This document shows positions 24,109-32,561 of a stretch of 47,916 nt of DNA, in pieces. The position numbers and the translations under genes are program-made. The notes under the pieces were generated by a model. The model searched no databases. It saw only the letters and a list, made by a program, of their open reading frames with translations, and was not told the origin of the DNA. This stretch comes from a virus, in the IMG/VR virus record IMGVR_UViG_3300027969_005288, positions 1-47,916 of that record. One strand, written 5' to 3'. Within the stretch, counting starts at the first letter, position 1; every line of letters starts with the position of its first letter.

Positions 24109-24974
24109 GATTCTAATGAATTATTATAAGTTGATAAGTCTTTTATACTAATAGGTAGTTTATCACCACCACTCATTTCTAAAGTATATGCAATAATACC
24201 TGATGGATTCCCTGTCGAATCAACTAAATCATCTTCCATTAAAGGTATTTTAACTGGAATAAACTCTTCATTTAACATTTCTTTTACTAATTCAAAGTTT
24301 TTTTCATATATATGCATAGAATGTACATAGTGAGTATATGAGCCAAGTTCTAAGTCTGGATATTTTTCTTGTAAAAGATACCACATTTGAATTTGTAAAA
24401 TGCAAAAGAATGCTACATCAGTAGCAGTTCCTAATATTGCATCATTACTTCTCATATTAATAGTTAAATTTAATTTATTTTCTCTAATATGAAAATTGCC
24501 AGATAATGTACATACGAAATCTTTATTACCATCTCTTTGATGATCAGGCGTATTAAAATGCATTATAGCTTGACGAGTATCTCTATCAGCGACTAAAGAA
24601 TCATAAGCCCATTGCCATTGTGTTTTTCCATGCTCATTTTTTCTATTGAAAAGAAGATAGCCATAAGCACTATTTAAAGTACCATCAGGATTTGCAACCT
24701 GTTTCCAAAAAGATGCATATTTTTCAATAAATTTTAAATCTCTTCGTCCTGAAAAATACCAAATAAATTCAGCTGCGATATATTTTAGTTGACTACCTCT
24801 TCTCTTATTAGAGTATAAACATGAAATAGGATCTAATATTTTAAAACTTATATCTGTTATTTCATTAATTTGTAAACCTCTAGGTGAACATATATATTCA
24901 GGATTTTCCAATAACTGTTGAAGTAATAGTTTATAACAATCTGCAAAAGTATTAGCTTTAATTAGTTTATTCAT
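24078..24974 (-). CDS. dCMP hydroxymethylase-like member of the thymidylate synthase family
   Basis: The fold is that of thymidylate synthase, but key positions match T4 dCMP hydroxymethylase (gp42). The catalytic Cys155 sits in DFVCT, not PCH. The phosphate/base loop reads NMRSND (173-178) as in gp42, where thymidylate synthases have QRSxD. The uracil-reading Asn of LGxPFNxA is replaced by Asp186 in LGTATDVA, the change that gives cytosine specificity in gp42. HSMHIY ends the conserved core. It should convert dCMP to 5-hydroxymethyl-dCMP with methylene-tetrahydrofolate; a dCMP methylase is the alternative. It overlaps the kinase gene by 8 bases. Length 298 versus 246 in T4. Confidence 0.7.
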   Translation of the reverse strand: MNKLIKANTFADCYKLLLQQLLENPEYICSPRGLQINEITDISFKILDPISCLYSNKRRGSQLKYIAAEFIWYFSGRRDLKFIEKYASFWKQVANPDGTLNSAYGYLLFNRKNEHGKTQWQWAYDSLVADRDTRQAIMHFNTPDHQRDGNKDFVCTLSGNFHIRENKLNLTINMRSNDAILGTATDVAFFCILQIQMWYLLQEKYPDLELGSYTHYVHSMHIYEKNFELVKEMLNEEFIPVKIPLMEDDLVDSTGNPSGIIAYTLEMSGGDKLPISIKDLSTYNNSLESWIETNLTTG

Positions 24975-25551
24975 TTTTTATTTCTAGAGATTTATTAATA
25001 AATTCAATTATTTCATTATGTATTTGTTCTATATTTTTATGTCCACATTCAATTAATTTCTTATTACAAATTCCACTTTTTTCATAACCTCTAATAAAAG
25101 CTTTTCTTTCATATATAGTATCTTCTATTTTATTAGCTAATGAATTTCCATCTTCTCTTTCTAAAAGAATTTCTGGATTATTAACTAAAACTATAAGTAT
25201 CATTTTATTTTTTATAAGATCATCATACTTTTTTTCTATATCAAAAACATAATCACCATTATAACCACGATATCTTGGAGAATATACAGATTCTCCAAGA
25301 TGAGATCTATTAAAAATAAAGTTTCTTTTAGTATTTAGATTTTCAAACATTATCATAAACATATCATCATATAGACGAGTATTATACGAAATATGGTCAT
25401 CTTGTAAAGCAAAAGGAATTTTAGCATAATGAAAAACATGGAAGATTTCATCTTTAAATCTTTTTTGAATAAGTCCTATCTGTGTATCTTTTCCACATCT
25501 ATCTTGGCCTTCTATAAGAATGTATTTCTGCATTTTAATTAAATTTTCCAT
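24967..25551 (-). CDS. Thymidylate kinase-like deoxynucleotide kinase
   Basis: The P-loop is at residues 13-23 (IEGQDRCGKDT), followed by a central FNRSHLGESVYS segment equivalent to the DRY/DR-type nucleotide-binding motif of thymidylate kinases. A lid-like NPEILLEREDGNS region and a C-terminal helix that closes the fold follow. The 194 residues are near the usual 205-215. It overlaps the hydroxymethylase-like gene by 8 bases and the KTSC gene by 13. In T4 a dedicated kinase (gp1) phosphorylates hydroxymethyl-dCMP. This P-loop enzyme could do the equivalent step, although gp1 is not closely similar. dTMP is the conservative substrate. Confidence 0.7.
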   Translation of the reverse strand: MENLIKMQKYILIEGQDRCGKDTQIGLIQKRFKDEIFHVFHYAKIPFALQDDHISYNTRLYDDMFMIMFENLNTKRNFIFNRSHLGESVYSPRYRGYNGDYVFDIEKKYDDLIKNKMILIVLVNNPEILLEREDGNSLANKIEDTIYERKAFIRGYEKSGICNKKLIECGHKNIEQIHNEIIEFINKSLEIKNE

Positions 25552-25790
25552 ACAATATCCTGTGTGTATTTAAAGTTATTTTTAATGTATTTGTTGAAGG
25601 CTTCTTTCTTAGATGGAAATTCTTTATAGAGAAGAAAAGTTTCAGAATCTACATCTGCATATTTGTGAATTTGATTATCATTAAAAATGATAACTAAAGT
25701 CTTATCCCAAAAATTATAAATACTTTTTTTAACAGCAGAAGATTCAGTAAATAAATGTTCTTCTACAATCTGTAAAGGTTTTTCTTTCAT
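25539..25790 (-). CDS. KTSC-domain small protein
   Basis: The 83 residues contain a KTSC-type domain: SSAVKKSIYNFWDKTLVIIF, then IHKYADVDSETF and an end of the form FNKYIKNNFKY. This small fold is widespread in bacteria and phages, sometimes fused to nucleases or lysyl-tRNA synthetase, and has no settled function. It is the first gene after a TGAAAC-class promoter whose -10 box lies only 4 bases before the ATG. The message may be nearly leaderless, unless the main transcript starts further upstream. Confidence 0.7.
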   Translation of the reverse strand: MKEKPLQIVEEHLFTESSAVKKSIYNFWDKTLVIIFNDNQIHKYADVDSETFLLYKEFPSKKEAFNKYIKNNFKYTQDIVWKI

Positions 25791-25794
25791 TTTA

Positions 25795-25824
25795 ATTCTA
25801 GTTTATAAATAAAAAAAGTTTCAC
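25795..25824 (-). promoter_or_regulatory. Promoter of the TGAAAC-N17-TANAAW class before the DNA-modification operon
   Basis: On the minus strand GTGAAAC, overlapping the stop codon of the preceding glycosyltransferase gene, is followed by 17 bases and TAGAAT. The downstream genes run without a visible terminator to the hairpin at 14010-14032, about 11.8 kb away. Confidence 0.6.
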
Positions 25825-27185
25825 AATTTAACATTAGATTCTTTATGTTTTTGATCTATTATTGAAAATCCGGCAGGTTCATACACTAAAGGAGTTTTGG
25901 TTCTAAAAATAGGTACTCTTTTATCATAATTCCAATAAAGCCAAATATCCCAAGCATGCCACTTTTCAGTATTGAGTTTATATTGAATCTGTTCTCTTTC
26001 TTTTTTTGTAATCATATAACAGTGAGCTGATATAAAATGATCTATTTTTATATAATCTCCTACTTCAACAGAAGTATTTTCTATAGATGCGGTAGAGCCT
26101 ACACCAAATCCAACATTTCCAAATGTAATCATAGAAGCATCATTTAATTCTGCAAATTCGCATGCACGATTAAATTTAAATGCCATTTCAGCTGGAGTTT
26201 TATTAAATATTACATCCCCTTCTACTATTATTAATGCATCTAAATCAGTACTAAATTCTTCAAGAATTGCTCTTTTGTGTGCAAGATATGCTCCATAATG
26301 CCCATAAGATAAATGTACACCTTCTATAGATTTTTCTGTTAAATATGAAGGATCTGCACATGTATCAACGGGTAGTAGAGTTTTATTTGGTATACTAAAC
26401 TGTTGTGTATATGATTGAATATATTGTTTAATTCCATCAAAACACTGCATTGATTGATTTTGTTTATCTGCATATAAACCATCAAGTGGAGTTAAAAGTA
26501 AATGTACTATTTTTATTTTTTTAATAGAAATATCAAATAGTCTATTTTTTCTAATTTCAAAAAATCTATTATCATCATTATTATCTATATAATTTTTTTG
26601 ATATATAGGATCTTCTAAATTAAGTTCAAGATGTTCATGCTTAATAATAACATCACTAAAATATTTTTGTTTTCCTAATAAATTAGCAAGAATCATAAAA
26701 TCATTATCACACCATTGAGATTTATAACCAGGATGATATACGTATTTAAATCTGTCATAGTATTTTTTACCTAAAATGCATTGGGTATTAAGTTGATCTC
26801 CCCAAAATCCATCATTGTAAAATAAAACACCATCAGTGTCTGGGTAATTTTCTTTCATATCTGCAATAATTCTTTCATCCCAACCCAAAACACAAGGTAC
26901 TGTATCATCTGCTGCAATAATAATTATATCCCAATTATCCGTATATTCATTAATATCTCTATTTATAGCATCTATTTTACTAATACTTTCACCGATAACT
27001 ACAGTAGTATTTGGATAATATTTAATTTTTGATATAGTATTAGAATTACATAAAATACTATCAGATTCATCAATACTAATTAAATATGAAACACTATTAC
27101 TTGTTGATAAATCATGAAATTTATTAAAAGTAGAAAAAAATAAATCATATCTGCCTCTTGTTGGAAATTTAACTAAAAGTTTCAT
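25821..27185 (-). CDS. Two-domain glycosyltransferase (GT-A-like plus GT25-like)
   Basis: Residues 1-200 look like a GT-A nucleotide-diphospho-sugar domain, with KFPTRGRYDLF at the start, SIDESDS as a donor-binding acidic segment and IIIIAADDTVPCVLGWDE in the place of the DxD region. From about residue 225 a second domain resembles the GT25 family of LPS transferases: LSYGHYGAYLAHKRAILEE, LIIVEGDVIF with a D-x-acidic-type metal site, and DHFISAHCYMITKKE. Two active sites in one chain suggest sequential sugar additions. The gene overlaps the topoisomerase medium-subunit stop by 1 base. Whether it acts on DNA, virion or host glycan is not clear. Confidence 0.7.
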   Translation of the reverse strand: MKLLVKFPTRGRYDLFFSTFNKFHDLSTSNSVSYLISIDESDSILCNSNTISKIKYYPNTTVVIGESISKIDAINRDINEYTDNWDIIIIAADDTVPCVLGWDERIIADMKENYPDTDGVLFYNDGFWGDQLNTQCILGKKYYDRFKYVYHPGYKSQWCDNDFMILANLLGKQKYFSDVIIKHEHLELNLEDPIYQKNYIDNNDDNRFFEIRKNRLFDISIKKIKIVHLLLTPLDGLYADKQNQSMQCFDGIKQYIQSYTQQFSIPNKTLLPVDTCADPSYLTEKSIEGVHLSYGHYGAYLAHKRAILEEFSTDLDALIIVEGDVIFNKTPAEMAFKFNRACEFAELNDASMITFGNVGFGVGSTASIENTSVEVGDYIKIDHFISAHCYMITKKEREQIQYKLNTEKWHAWDIWLYWNYDKRVPIFRTKTPLVYEPAGFSIIDQKHKESNVKL

Positions 27186-28540
27186 TAATTTAGTTTTGAT
27201 TTTAATTCATTTAAATCTTTACGATACATTTCTTTAATGTTTGCATTTTCTATATCAGTAAGTTCTATATTTTTTATATCTACTTTTTCCAACAAATCAT
27301 TATATTTTTCAAGAGTAAGCGAATATATTGCCATATTTAAAAGATAATTATAAGAATTATCAACTTGATCAAATTTCTGAGAAGTTAATGTTTCTATAAT
27401 TTTATCCCTAGAAACTTTATTTATTTCAATCTTTTTTTCAATAATACCTCTAATAAATCTAGCTCTGTTAGAAAGAATCATCAATTCTTTCTGTAGCTTA
27501 TTTATCATGTAATCTTTCCTTTTTTGGTAGTATTCTAATCTAAAATTTACAAAATACCTAACTATCTCATCCGCTGTATTAAATATCTTTAGTTTTCCAA
27601 ATTCATCTAACACTGTAAGGTTTTCGCTTTCTCTTTCATACATTTTTAATGTATCTTCAAGTCTGCCTTTTTCTATAAGATCAGCTAATATTTGTCTTGA
27701 AAATTTTAAAGTATAATTAACACGGCCTGCTGAATTATCTTCATAGCTTGATAGAATTCCTTTTTCAATCAAAGTATTTAAATGTATTTCATATTTTTCA
27801 TAAGTTTGGCTTGGTGGTATTTCAGTAATTTCTACAGTTGAAGTATTTTTAACTTCAAATAAACCTTTATATAACCAACTTTTTTCACTATCTGCAATTC
27901 TTTCATAAGTACCTGCAAAATGCTTAAGCCACGGCTTTAGTTCTTTTAATTTCTTTTTTTCATTTAATACATCTAAACATGCATTAATAAGATCTAAAGG
28001 ATTTCTATTAAGAACATTAGTAGCAAATCCGACAGCAATACCTGAACTACCATTTAAAAGAATAGTAGGTATAATTGGTAAGAAGAATTTAGGTTCTATT
28101 TCCTCACCTTCTTCAAATTGAGAATTAACGAGTTCAAAATCTTTATATAAAAGTTTAAAATTATTATTTAATTTTACACCAATATAACGAGAAGCTCCAG
28201 CTTCGGGGCTTCTAAGTGAACCAAACTGCCCAATACCTTGAAAAAGTGGCATACTATTTTTAAAATCTTGAGCCATACCTACAATAGCGCCATCTAATGA
28301 CGAGCTACCATGATGATAAAAGGTAGTAGATGCTACAACACCAGCTAATTGAAAAATTTTCATAGGTTTTTCATTACCTGTTTTCCATACGTTATTTGCC
28401 GCATAGATAACCTTTCTCTGGGTTGGTTTAAAGCCATCAATAACTGATGGAATTGCTCTATTTTCAACAACATATTTAGCGTAATCAAGATATTCAGTAT
28501 CAAAAAAATCTTGTACGTCTCTTTTATTTTCAATTGTCAT
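27185..28540 (-). CDS. DNA topoisomerase II medium subunit (T4 gp52/GyrA-ParC-like)
   Basis: The 451 residues (T4 gp52 has 442) match the breakage-reunion domain of GyrA/ParC. DYAKYVVENRAIPSVIDGFK begins the domain and TQRKVIYA follows. FYHHGSSSLDGAIVGMAQDF precedes the catalytic Arg118-Tyr119 in GASRYIGV. GSSGIAVGFATNVLNRNP and a C-terminal coiled region complete the core; the beta-propeller of bacterial GyrA is absent, as in T4. With the large subunit encoded just upstream it should form the phage type II topoisomerase. Its ATG shares a base with the stop of the large-subunit C-part. Confidence 0.93.
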   Translation of the reverse strand: MTIENKRDVQDFFDTEYLDYAKYVVENRAIPSVIDGFKPTQRKVIYAANNVWKTGNEKPMKIFQLAGVVASTTFYHHGSSSLDGAIVGMAQDFKNSMPLFQGIGQFGSLRSPEAGASRYIGVKLNNNFKLLYKDFELVNSQFEEGEEIEPKFFLPIIPTILLNGSSGIAVGFATNVLNRNPLDLINACLDVLNEKKKLKELKPWLKHFAGTYERIADSEKSWLYKGLFEVKNTSTVEITEIPPSQTYEKYEIHLNTLIEKGILSSYEDNSAGRVNYTLKFSRQILADLIEKGRLEDTLKMYERESENLTVLDEFGKLKIFNTADEIVRYFVNFRLEYYQKRKDYMINKLQKELMILSNRARFIRGIIEKKIEINKVSRDKIIETLTSQKFDQVDNSYNYLLNMAIYSLTLEKYNDLLEKVDIKNIELTDIENANIKEMYRKDLNELKSKLN

Positions 28541-29355
28541 TAGAATACTGATTTTATGCTATTGCCTTTTATTGATTTTTTTTCTACTTTTAAAACTTCT
28601 TCAGTTTCAACTTCTTTAGTTTCAACATCTTCAGTTTCAGTTTCTTTAAGACCTAATATTTTTATCTTTCTAGGTGTAGAATCACCTGCAAACCAAGTTT
28701 CTAAAGTACCTTTAAAATTCTTACCTTTTGATAAAATAAAATAATTAGGATTCTGAATAATTTCTTTATATTCATCATTTTCAAGTGCTGCTAGACCTTT
28801 TTTATATTCTATAGACCATTCATCAGGTGACTTCTGGATCTCTCTCCACGTATTATATTCTTTATTTGTATAGAACCATTTCTTATCTTTTCCTTTTTTA
28901 CATACGACCAACGGTGTTACTACTCTGCACATTATATTTTTTTCAAATAGTTCTGGCCAATATTTACCAAAAAAATTAATTAAAAGGCCTGCAATAGAAT
29001 CACCATCAGGATCCGCGTCTGAATAAATAAAAATTTTGCCATATCTAATATCAGTAGGTGGCTCTCCCATTTTTAATCCAATAGATGCAAGAAGACTTTT
29101 AACTTCTTGATTTTGAATAACTTTAGTATTAGGCAGTTCCATAACATTAATAAATTTACCTCTAAGCGGAAATGCACCTTGTATCATAGGATCTCGATGT
29201 TGGCGAAAAGCCGAAGATGCTGAATTATGAGAAACTATACCATTAGATAATGTAAAACTCTTATCGCCTTCTATAGTTAGATCTACTGAATTTTGGTATT
29301 GCGATTCAATTGATATTTCATCAATATCTACCAATTCTATAAAATTTTCTATCAT
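28540..29355 (-). CDS. DNA topoisomerase II large subunit, C-terminal part, preceded by C-intein
   Basis: Residues 1-44 are the C-terminal half of a split intein: NSVDLTIEGDKSF is block F-like, and NGIVSHN is block G ending in His-Asn. Serine 45 is the first extein residue. After it comes SASSAFRQHRDPMIQG and the TOPRIM metal site IYSDADPDGDSIAGLLINFF, as in GyrB and T4 gp39/gp60. Splicing to the upstream half would rebuild EGDSASS. The C-extein is 227 residues; with the 419-residue N-extein the mature subunit would be 646 residues. An acidic tail (TETEDVETKEVETEEV) ends the protein. It overlaps the endonuclease gene stop by 4 bases. Confidence 0.9.
   Translation of the reverse strand: MIENFIELVDIDEISIESQYQNSVDLTIEGDKSFTLSNGIVSHNSASSAFRQHRDPMIQGAFPLRGKFINVMELPNTKVIQNQEVKSLLASIGLKMGEPPTDIRYGKIFIYSDADPDGDSIAGLLINFFGKYWPELFEKNIMCRVVTPLVVCKKGKDKKWFYTNKEYNTWREIQKSPDEWSIEYKKGLAALENDEYKEIIQNPNYFILSKGKNFKGTLETWFAGDSTPRKIKILGLKETETEDVETKEVETEEVLKVEKKSIKGNSIKSVF
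29224..29355 (-). other. Split intein, C-terminal half (topoisomerase)
   Basis: This encodes 44 residues with intein blocks F and G and the terminal His-Asn dipeptide directly before the extein serine. The length is close to the 36-44 residues of classical C-inteins such as DnaE-type split inteins. Confidence 0.88.
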
Positions 29356-30749
29356 ACATTGTGGTTTATAAAATTTATAATTTTGTTAATTATTTCTGAA
29401 TCTACATCAGTATCCCAAACTTCAAAATATAAAAAATCATCAGCAATTGCTCTTTTTCTTTTTAAAATATTTTTTTCTAAAACTGTTTCATAAGATTCTT
29501 TAGAAAAAGCATGTCTCCATTTTAATTTATCTTCATTTAACATATGCGGATGTGGATGAAAAGCAGATCCATTGAATTCTATTATTAATTTTTTTTTATT
29601 TTTATAAAAAATAACAAAATCATAAAAATAATACCTACTATTTTCATTATCATATAAGCCGTACTCTCTATTTAGATCTCCAAAATAAATTTTATCAATA
29701 GCATCAATGTTAATAATTTTTAAAAATTGATATATTATATTAGTAGACCATTTTGAATAGCCTGCTCTTCTATTGCTGCATATTTTTATCCATCTTTGCG
29801 TACCTTCATATTCACCATATTTTTCTATTTGATTTTTTAAAGTTATTTTACATTTATCTTTACGTTTATTTATAATGTCATTAGCTTCGCTAATTGTAAT
29901 ATTATATAATTTTATTAGCTTATAAGGATCAAATATTGTAAATTTTTGCGATTTTTCTTCTAATGAAAGTTTTTCAATATTTTTTTTAAATGTATTACTT
30001 CTTTTTTCTATATAGTTTTGATATAATTTTAATCCTTCTTCATTTCCATATCTTTTTATAAAACTAACTAATCCTTGTTTAGTTTTTTCTATTCTAATTA
30101 AAAAATCATCATTACTATCAAATAGATGTCTTGACATACTATTTTTAGATTTACAATAATTTTCAAATTTAATTCTACCTTCTATTTGACCATGTTTCTT
30201 AATGTAGCCGTCTAGTGATCTAGAATAGTTTTGTTTGTTTAATGTATTTTTATATTTTAAAGCACCTTGTGTTTCGCCATATCTTTTAATAAAGTATGAT
30301 AAATTTCTTGATTGAGACTCTTTATATTCAGTATCATTTTTAAAATTCTCTCTATAAAATGAACTTTTATTGTTATTTTTTATATAAATAAGAGCTTCAT
30401 CGTAAGTAATATCATGCATTATAGAAATGAATTCAGCACTATTTGAATTCATTTTTTTACCAGGGCAATTACTATTAAAACCATAACAATATTGGTAGCC
30501 TTTGTATTTTTTTATTTCTTCTACTGATATTATCTGTAATGATTCATTAAATTTAATTTTAAATCTTATTGGATTTTTACATATTTTACATCTATTTACT
30601 TTAAAATTATTATTTTCTAGAACATTAACCACTTTATCTAATCCATATTTTTTAATTATTTTAGTAGTTATCAACTGTTCAATATTAATTATTGATTTTA
30701 TTGAATTTATTCGATAAGTTAAACCATACACATTAATATTATACTGCAT
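29352..30749 (-). CDS. Freestanding homing-type endonuclease inside the split topoisomerase gene
   Basis: Of 465 residues, the N-terminal 100 include a four-cysteine zinc site (CKIC near 54 and two Cys near 88 and 95). The middle contains four copies of a short DNA-binding-like module: FIKRYGETQGALKYKN, YIKKHGQIEGRIKFEN, FIKRYGNEEGLKLYQN and QIEKYGEYEGTQRW. The C-terminus has a VSR/EDxHD-like nuclease core, YDFVIFYKNKKKLIIEFNGS with nearby FHPHPH, and ends VWDTDVDSEIINKIINF. The same family sits in the split terminase locus. It is not fused to either intein half: it starts 19 bases after the N-part stop and overlaps the C-part start by 4. Homing into intein-free topoisomerase genes is inferred. 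Confidence 0.8.
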   Translation of the reverse strand: MQYNINVYGLTYRINSIKSIINIEQLITTKIIKKYGLDKVVNVLENNNFKVNRCKICKNPIRFKIKFNESLQIISVEEIKKYKGYQYCYGFNSNCPGKKMNSNSAEFISIMHDITYDEALIYIKNNNKSSFYRENFKNDTEYKESQSRNLSYFIKRYGETQGALKYKNTLNKQNYSRSLDGYIKKHGQIEGRIKFENYCKSKNSMSRHLFDSNDDFLIRIEKTKQGLVSFIKRYGNEEGLKLYQNYIEKRSNTFKKNIEKLSLEEKSQKFTIFDPYKLIKLYNITISEANDIINKRKDKCKITLKNQIEKYGEYEGTQRWIKICSNRRAGYSKWSTNIIYQFLKIINIDAIDKIYFGDLNREYGLYDNENSRYYFYDFVIFYKNKKKLIIEFNGSAFHPHPHMLNEDKLKWRHAFSKESYETVLEKNILKRKRAIADDFLYFEVWDTDVDSEIINKIINFINHNV

Positions 30750-30768
30750 TTTTGATTTTTTGAAGGTA

Positions 30769-32511
30769 CTAATTATATATTATCAAATCAGTGATTTTTA
30801 TATCATTAGCTTCTTTTAAATCAAAAATTTCTTCATCTGTTGAATATATTGCCATTTTGTGATTTAATGTAGATACTATTCTTGAATCATCAGTAATAAA
30901 TATAATCTCATTTTTTTCTCTTTTTATTTTTTTAATGATTGACGCCTTAGTAATAGTTTGCATTTTATTTCTAACTAACTTATGAATAGTTAAATTTAAA
31001 TCTTTGCATTTTACCCATATAAAAGAATCTTTTTCTGTATCATATACATAGAATCTATGTTCTGCGCTTGCTTTAATACTGCCATATTTAGTTTTTATTT
31101 CTAAAAGTTTAGAAATTTTAGAAGTTTTAGCTATAATTTTTCTAATTCTATTTTCATGAGTTAATACATGTTGTCCTATTTCGGCATTTTTAATTTCAAT
31201 ATCATTTTTACCATTTTCATCAAATACTGTTATTAATGTAGATTCATGTAAACAATCACCTTCAAAGATAGCTAGTGAGCATTTTTCCCTATTGTCTTTA
31301 GATTTTGCATCAATTAATTTAATAATTTTTGTTTTATCTAAGAATTTATTTAATGCTCTTAACTGCTTTCTTTCATCTGCTAATTTTTTTTCTTGAATCC
31401 AATCTAGAAGTTGTTTAATAATTTCAGAGTTAAAAACTAATTTTAAGATATTTTCTGAAACTTCATGATAAGATCCAAAATCTTTAGGTTCTGTAATTAA
31501 TTTTTCTTTTGTTTGAGAAGAAAATCCTGAATTGACAATAGAAGCTTCTACAAATAAAAACATGTGATTTTTAAGCTCAGATGGTTTTACTTCTACTTTA
31601 TATTTTTTCTTTATTTTTTCTCTTAGCCATTGAGTAATTTGATGTAATACATATTCAACATGAGTTCCACCATCTTTAGTTTCTACTGAATTAACAAATG
31701 ATACTTGCTGAAATCCATCCTCTGATAATCCAATACCAATTTTCCATCTATCACTTTCTTCATAAAAAACATCATTAATATAATATTTAGTATAATCCTT
31801 AAAAGATTTAAAAATAAAAGATTCTCCATTACAGCCTACTTGCAATTTAGGATTGCATGCAGCTGCATCTATTACTCTTTTTTTCATTAGAGCAAAATGA
31901 ATTTGATCTATTGAAGTCATACTAAATCTTTCTAAATCAGGGATATATGATATTTCAGTATAACCTTTAGATCCTTCACCTATTTTAGCATTTTCTCTTT
32001 CATGCATATTATTGGTAAAAACTTGTTCAAAAGTCTTTTTACCGTCACATGTTTTAATTTTAAATTCTTTAGAAAAAATATTAGTTAATGTTGCACCTAC
32101 TCCATTAGTACCTGCTACTAATCGTTCTTCCGAATCATCAAAATTAGATCCTGTTTTTAAACTAGAAAAAAGTAATTCGGGTATCCATTCATCATATTCT
32201 TTATGTTTTTGAACAGGAATACCTCCATTATCCCATATAGTAATTATTCCTTTTTCTATATCAATAGTAACTTCAATTTTATTGAGTTTTGGATTTCTTT
32301 TATGTTCATCTACAGAATTAGAAATAATTTCATCAAAGATTTTTAAAAAAGCTGGATTATAAGTAACTTGAACTTTTTCAAATTGATTTTTACTATCCAA
32401 CAAGAAAACTTCAGAATTATGCATTTTAATAGAACCTACATACATGCCTGGGCGTGTAAGACAATGTTCTACGTCTGATAATCTTTTATACTTCTGTTCT
32501 ACAGATTTCAT
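30769..32511 (-). CDS. DNA topoisomerase II large subunit, N-terminal part, followed by N-intein
   Basis: Residues 1-419 are the GHKL ATPase and transducer domains of GyrB/T4 gp39: LTRPGMYVGS, the Asn-containing IISNSVDEHKRN, TIWDNGGIPV, and the ATP-lid VAGTNGVGATLTNIF. The extein ends LAIFEGD, the first half of the TOPRIM EGDS motif. Cysteine 420 begins a 161-residue N-intein (CLHESTLITVF). The chain then stops, so it cannot work alone unless trans-splicing joins it to the part encoded at 28540-29355. A TGAAAC-class promoter stands 17 bases upstream of the start. An SSR-like ATTAAAATG start context lacks a Shine-Dalgarno. Confidence 0.92.
   Translation of the reverse strand: MKSVEQKYKRLSDVEHCLTRPGMYVGSIKMHNSEVFLLDSKNQFEKVQVTYNPAFLKIFDEIISNSVDEHKRNPKLNKIEVTIDIEKGIITIWDNGGIPVQKHKEYDEWIPELLFSSLKTGSNFDDSEERLVAGTNGVGATLTNIFSKEFKIKTCDGKKTFEQVFTNNMHERENAKIGEGSKGYTEISYIPDLERFSMTSIDQIHFALMKKRVIDAAACNPKLQVGCNGESFIFKSFKDYTKYYINDVFYEESDRWKIGIGLSEDGFQQVSFVNSVETKDGGTHVEYVLHQITQWLREKIKKKYKVEVKPSELKNHMFLFVEASIVNSGFSSQTKEKLITEPKDFGSYHEVSENILKLVFNSEIIKQLLDWIQEKKLADERKQLRALNKFLDKTKIIKLIDAKSKDNREKCSLAIFEGDCLHESTLITVFDENGKNDIEIKNAEIGQHVLTHENRIRKIIAKTSKISKLLEIKTKYGSIKASAEHRFYVYDTEKDSFIWVKCKDLNLTIHKLVRNKMQTITKASIIKKIKREKNEIIFITDDSRIVSTLNHKMAIYSTDEEIFDLKEANDIKITDLIIYN
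30772..31254 (-). other. Split intein, N-terminal half (topoisomerase)
   Basis: This encodes 161 residues. Block A is CLHESTLITVF. Block B is KASAEHRFYVY (S-x-x-H). A second, similar hairpin follows about 60 residues later (VSTLNHKMAIYSTDEE, T-x-x-H), so the block B region appears duplicated. Classical N-inteins are about 100-125 residues; the excess equals the extra hairpin. Confidence 0.85.
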
Positions 32512-32527
32512 TTTAATATTTTTAGAA

Positions 32528-32558
32528 TTTATATTTTAGACGAAAGATAAGTTTCAAA
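32528..32558 (-). promoter_or_regulatory. Promoter of the TGAAAC-N17-TANAAW class before the topoisomerase locus
   Basis: On the minus strand TTTGAAAC is followed by 17 bases and TATAAA, ending 17 bases before the ATG at 32511. The -35 part lies just after the exonuclease stop codon. Read as a sigma70-type promoter it is TTGAAA-N18-TATAAA. Confidence 0.65.
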
Positions 32559-32561
32559 TAT

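Noticed and set aside
24078-24974. Ordinary thymidylate synthase
   Set aside because: The conserved uracil-reading Asn is Asp186, and the Cys and phosphate motifs match T4 dCMP hydroxymethylase better.
28540-32511. An intact intein with an embedded endonuclease broken by sequencing errors
   Set aside because: The endonuclease has its own start and full zinc-finger N-terminus. The N-part and C-part end and begin cleanly with stop and start codons, and the same layout occurs independently in the terminase locus.
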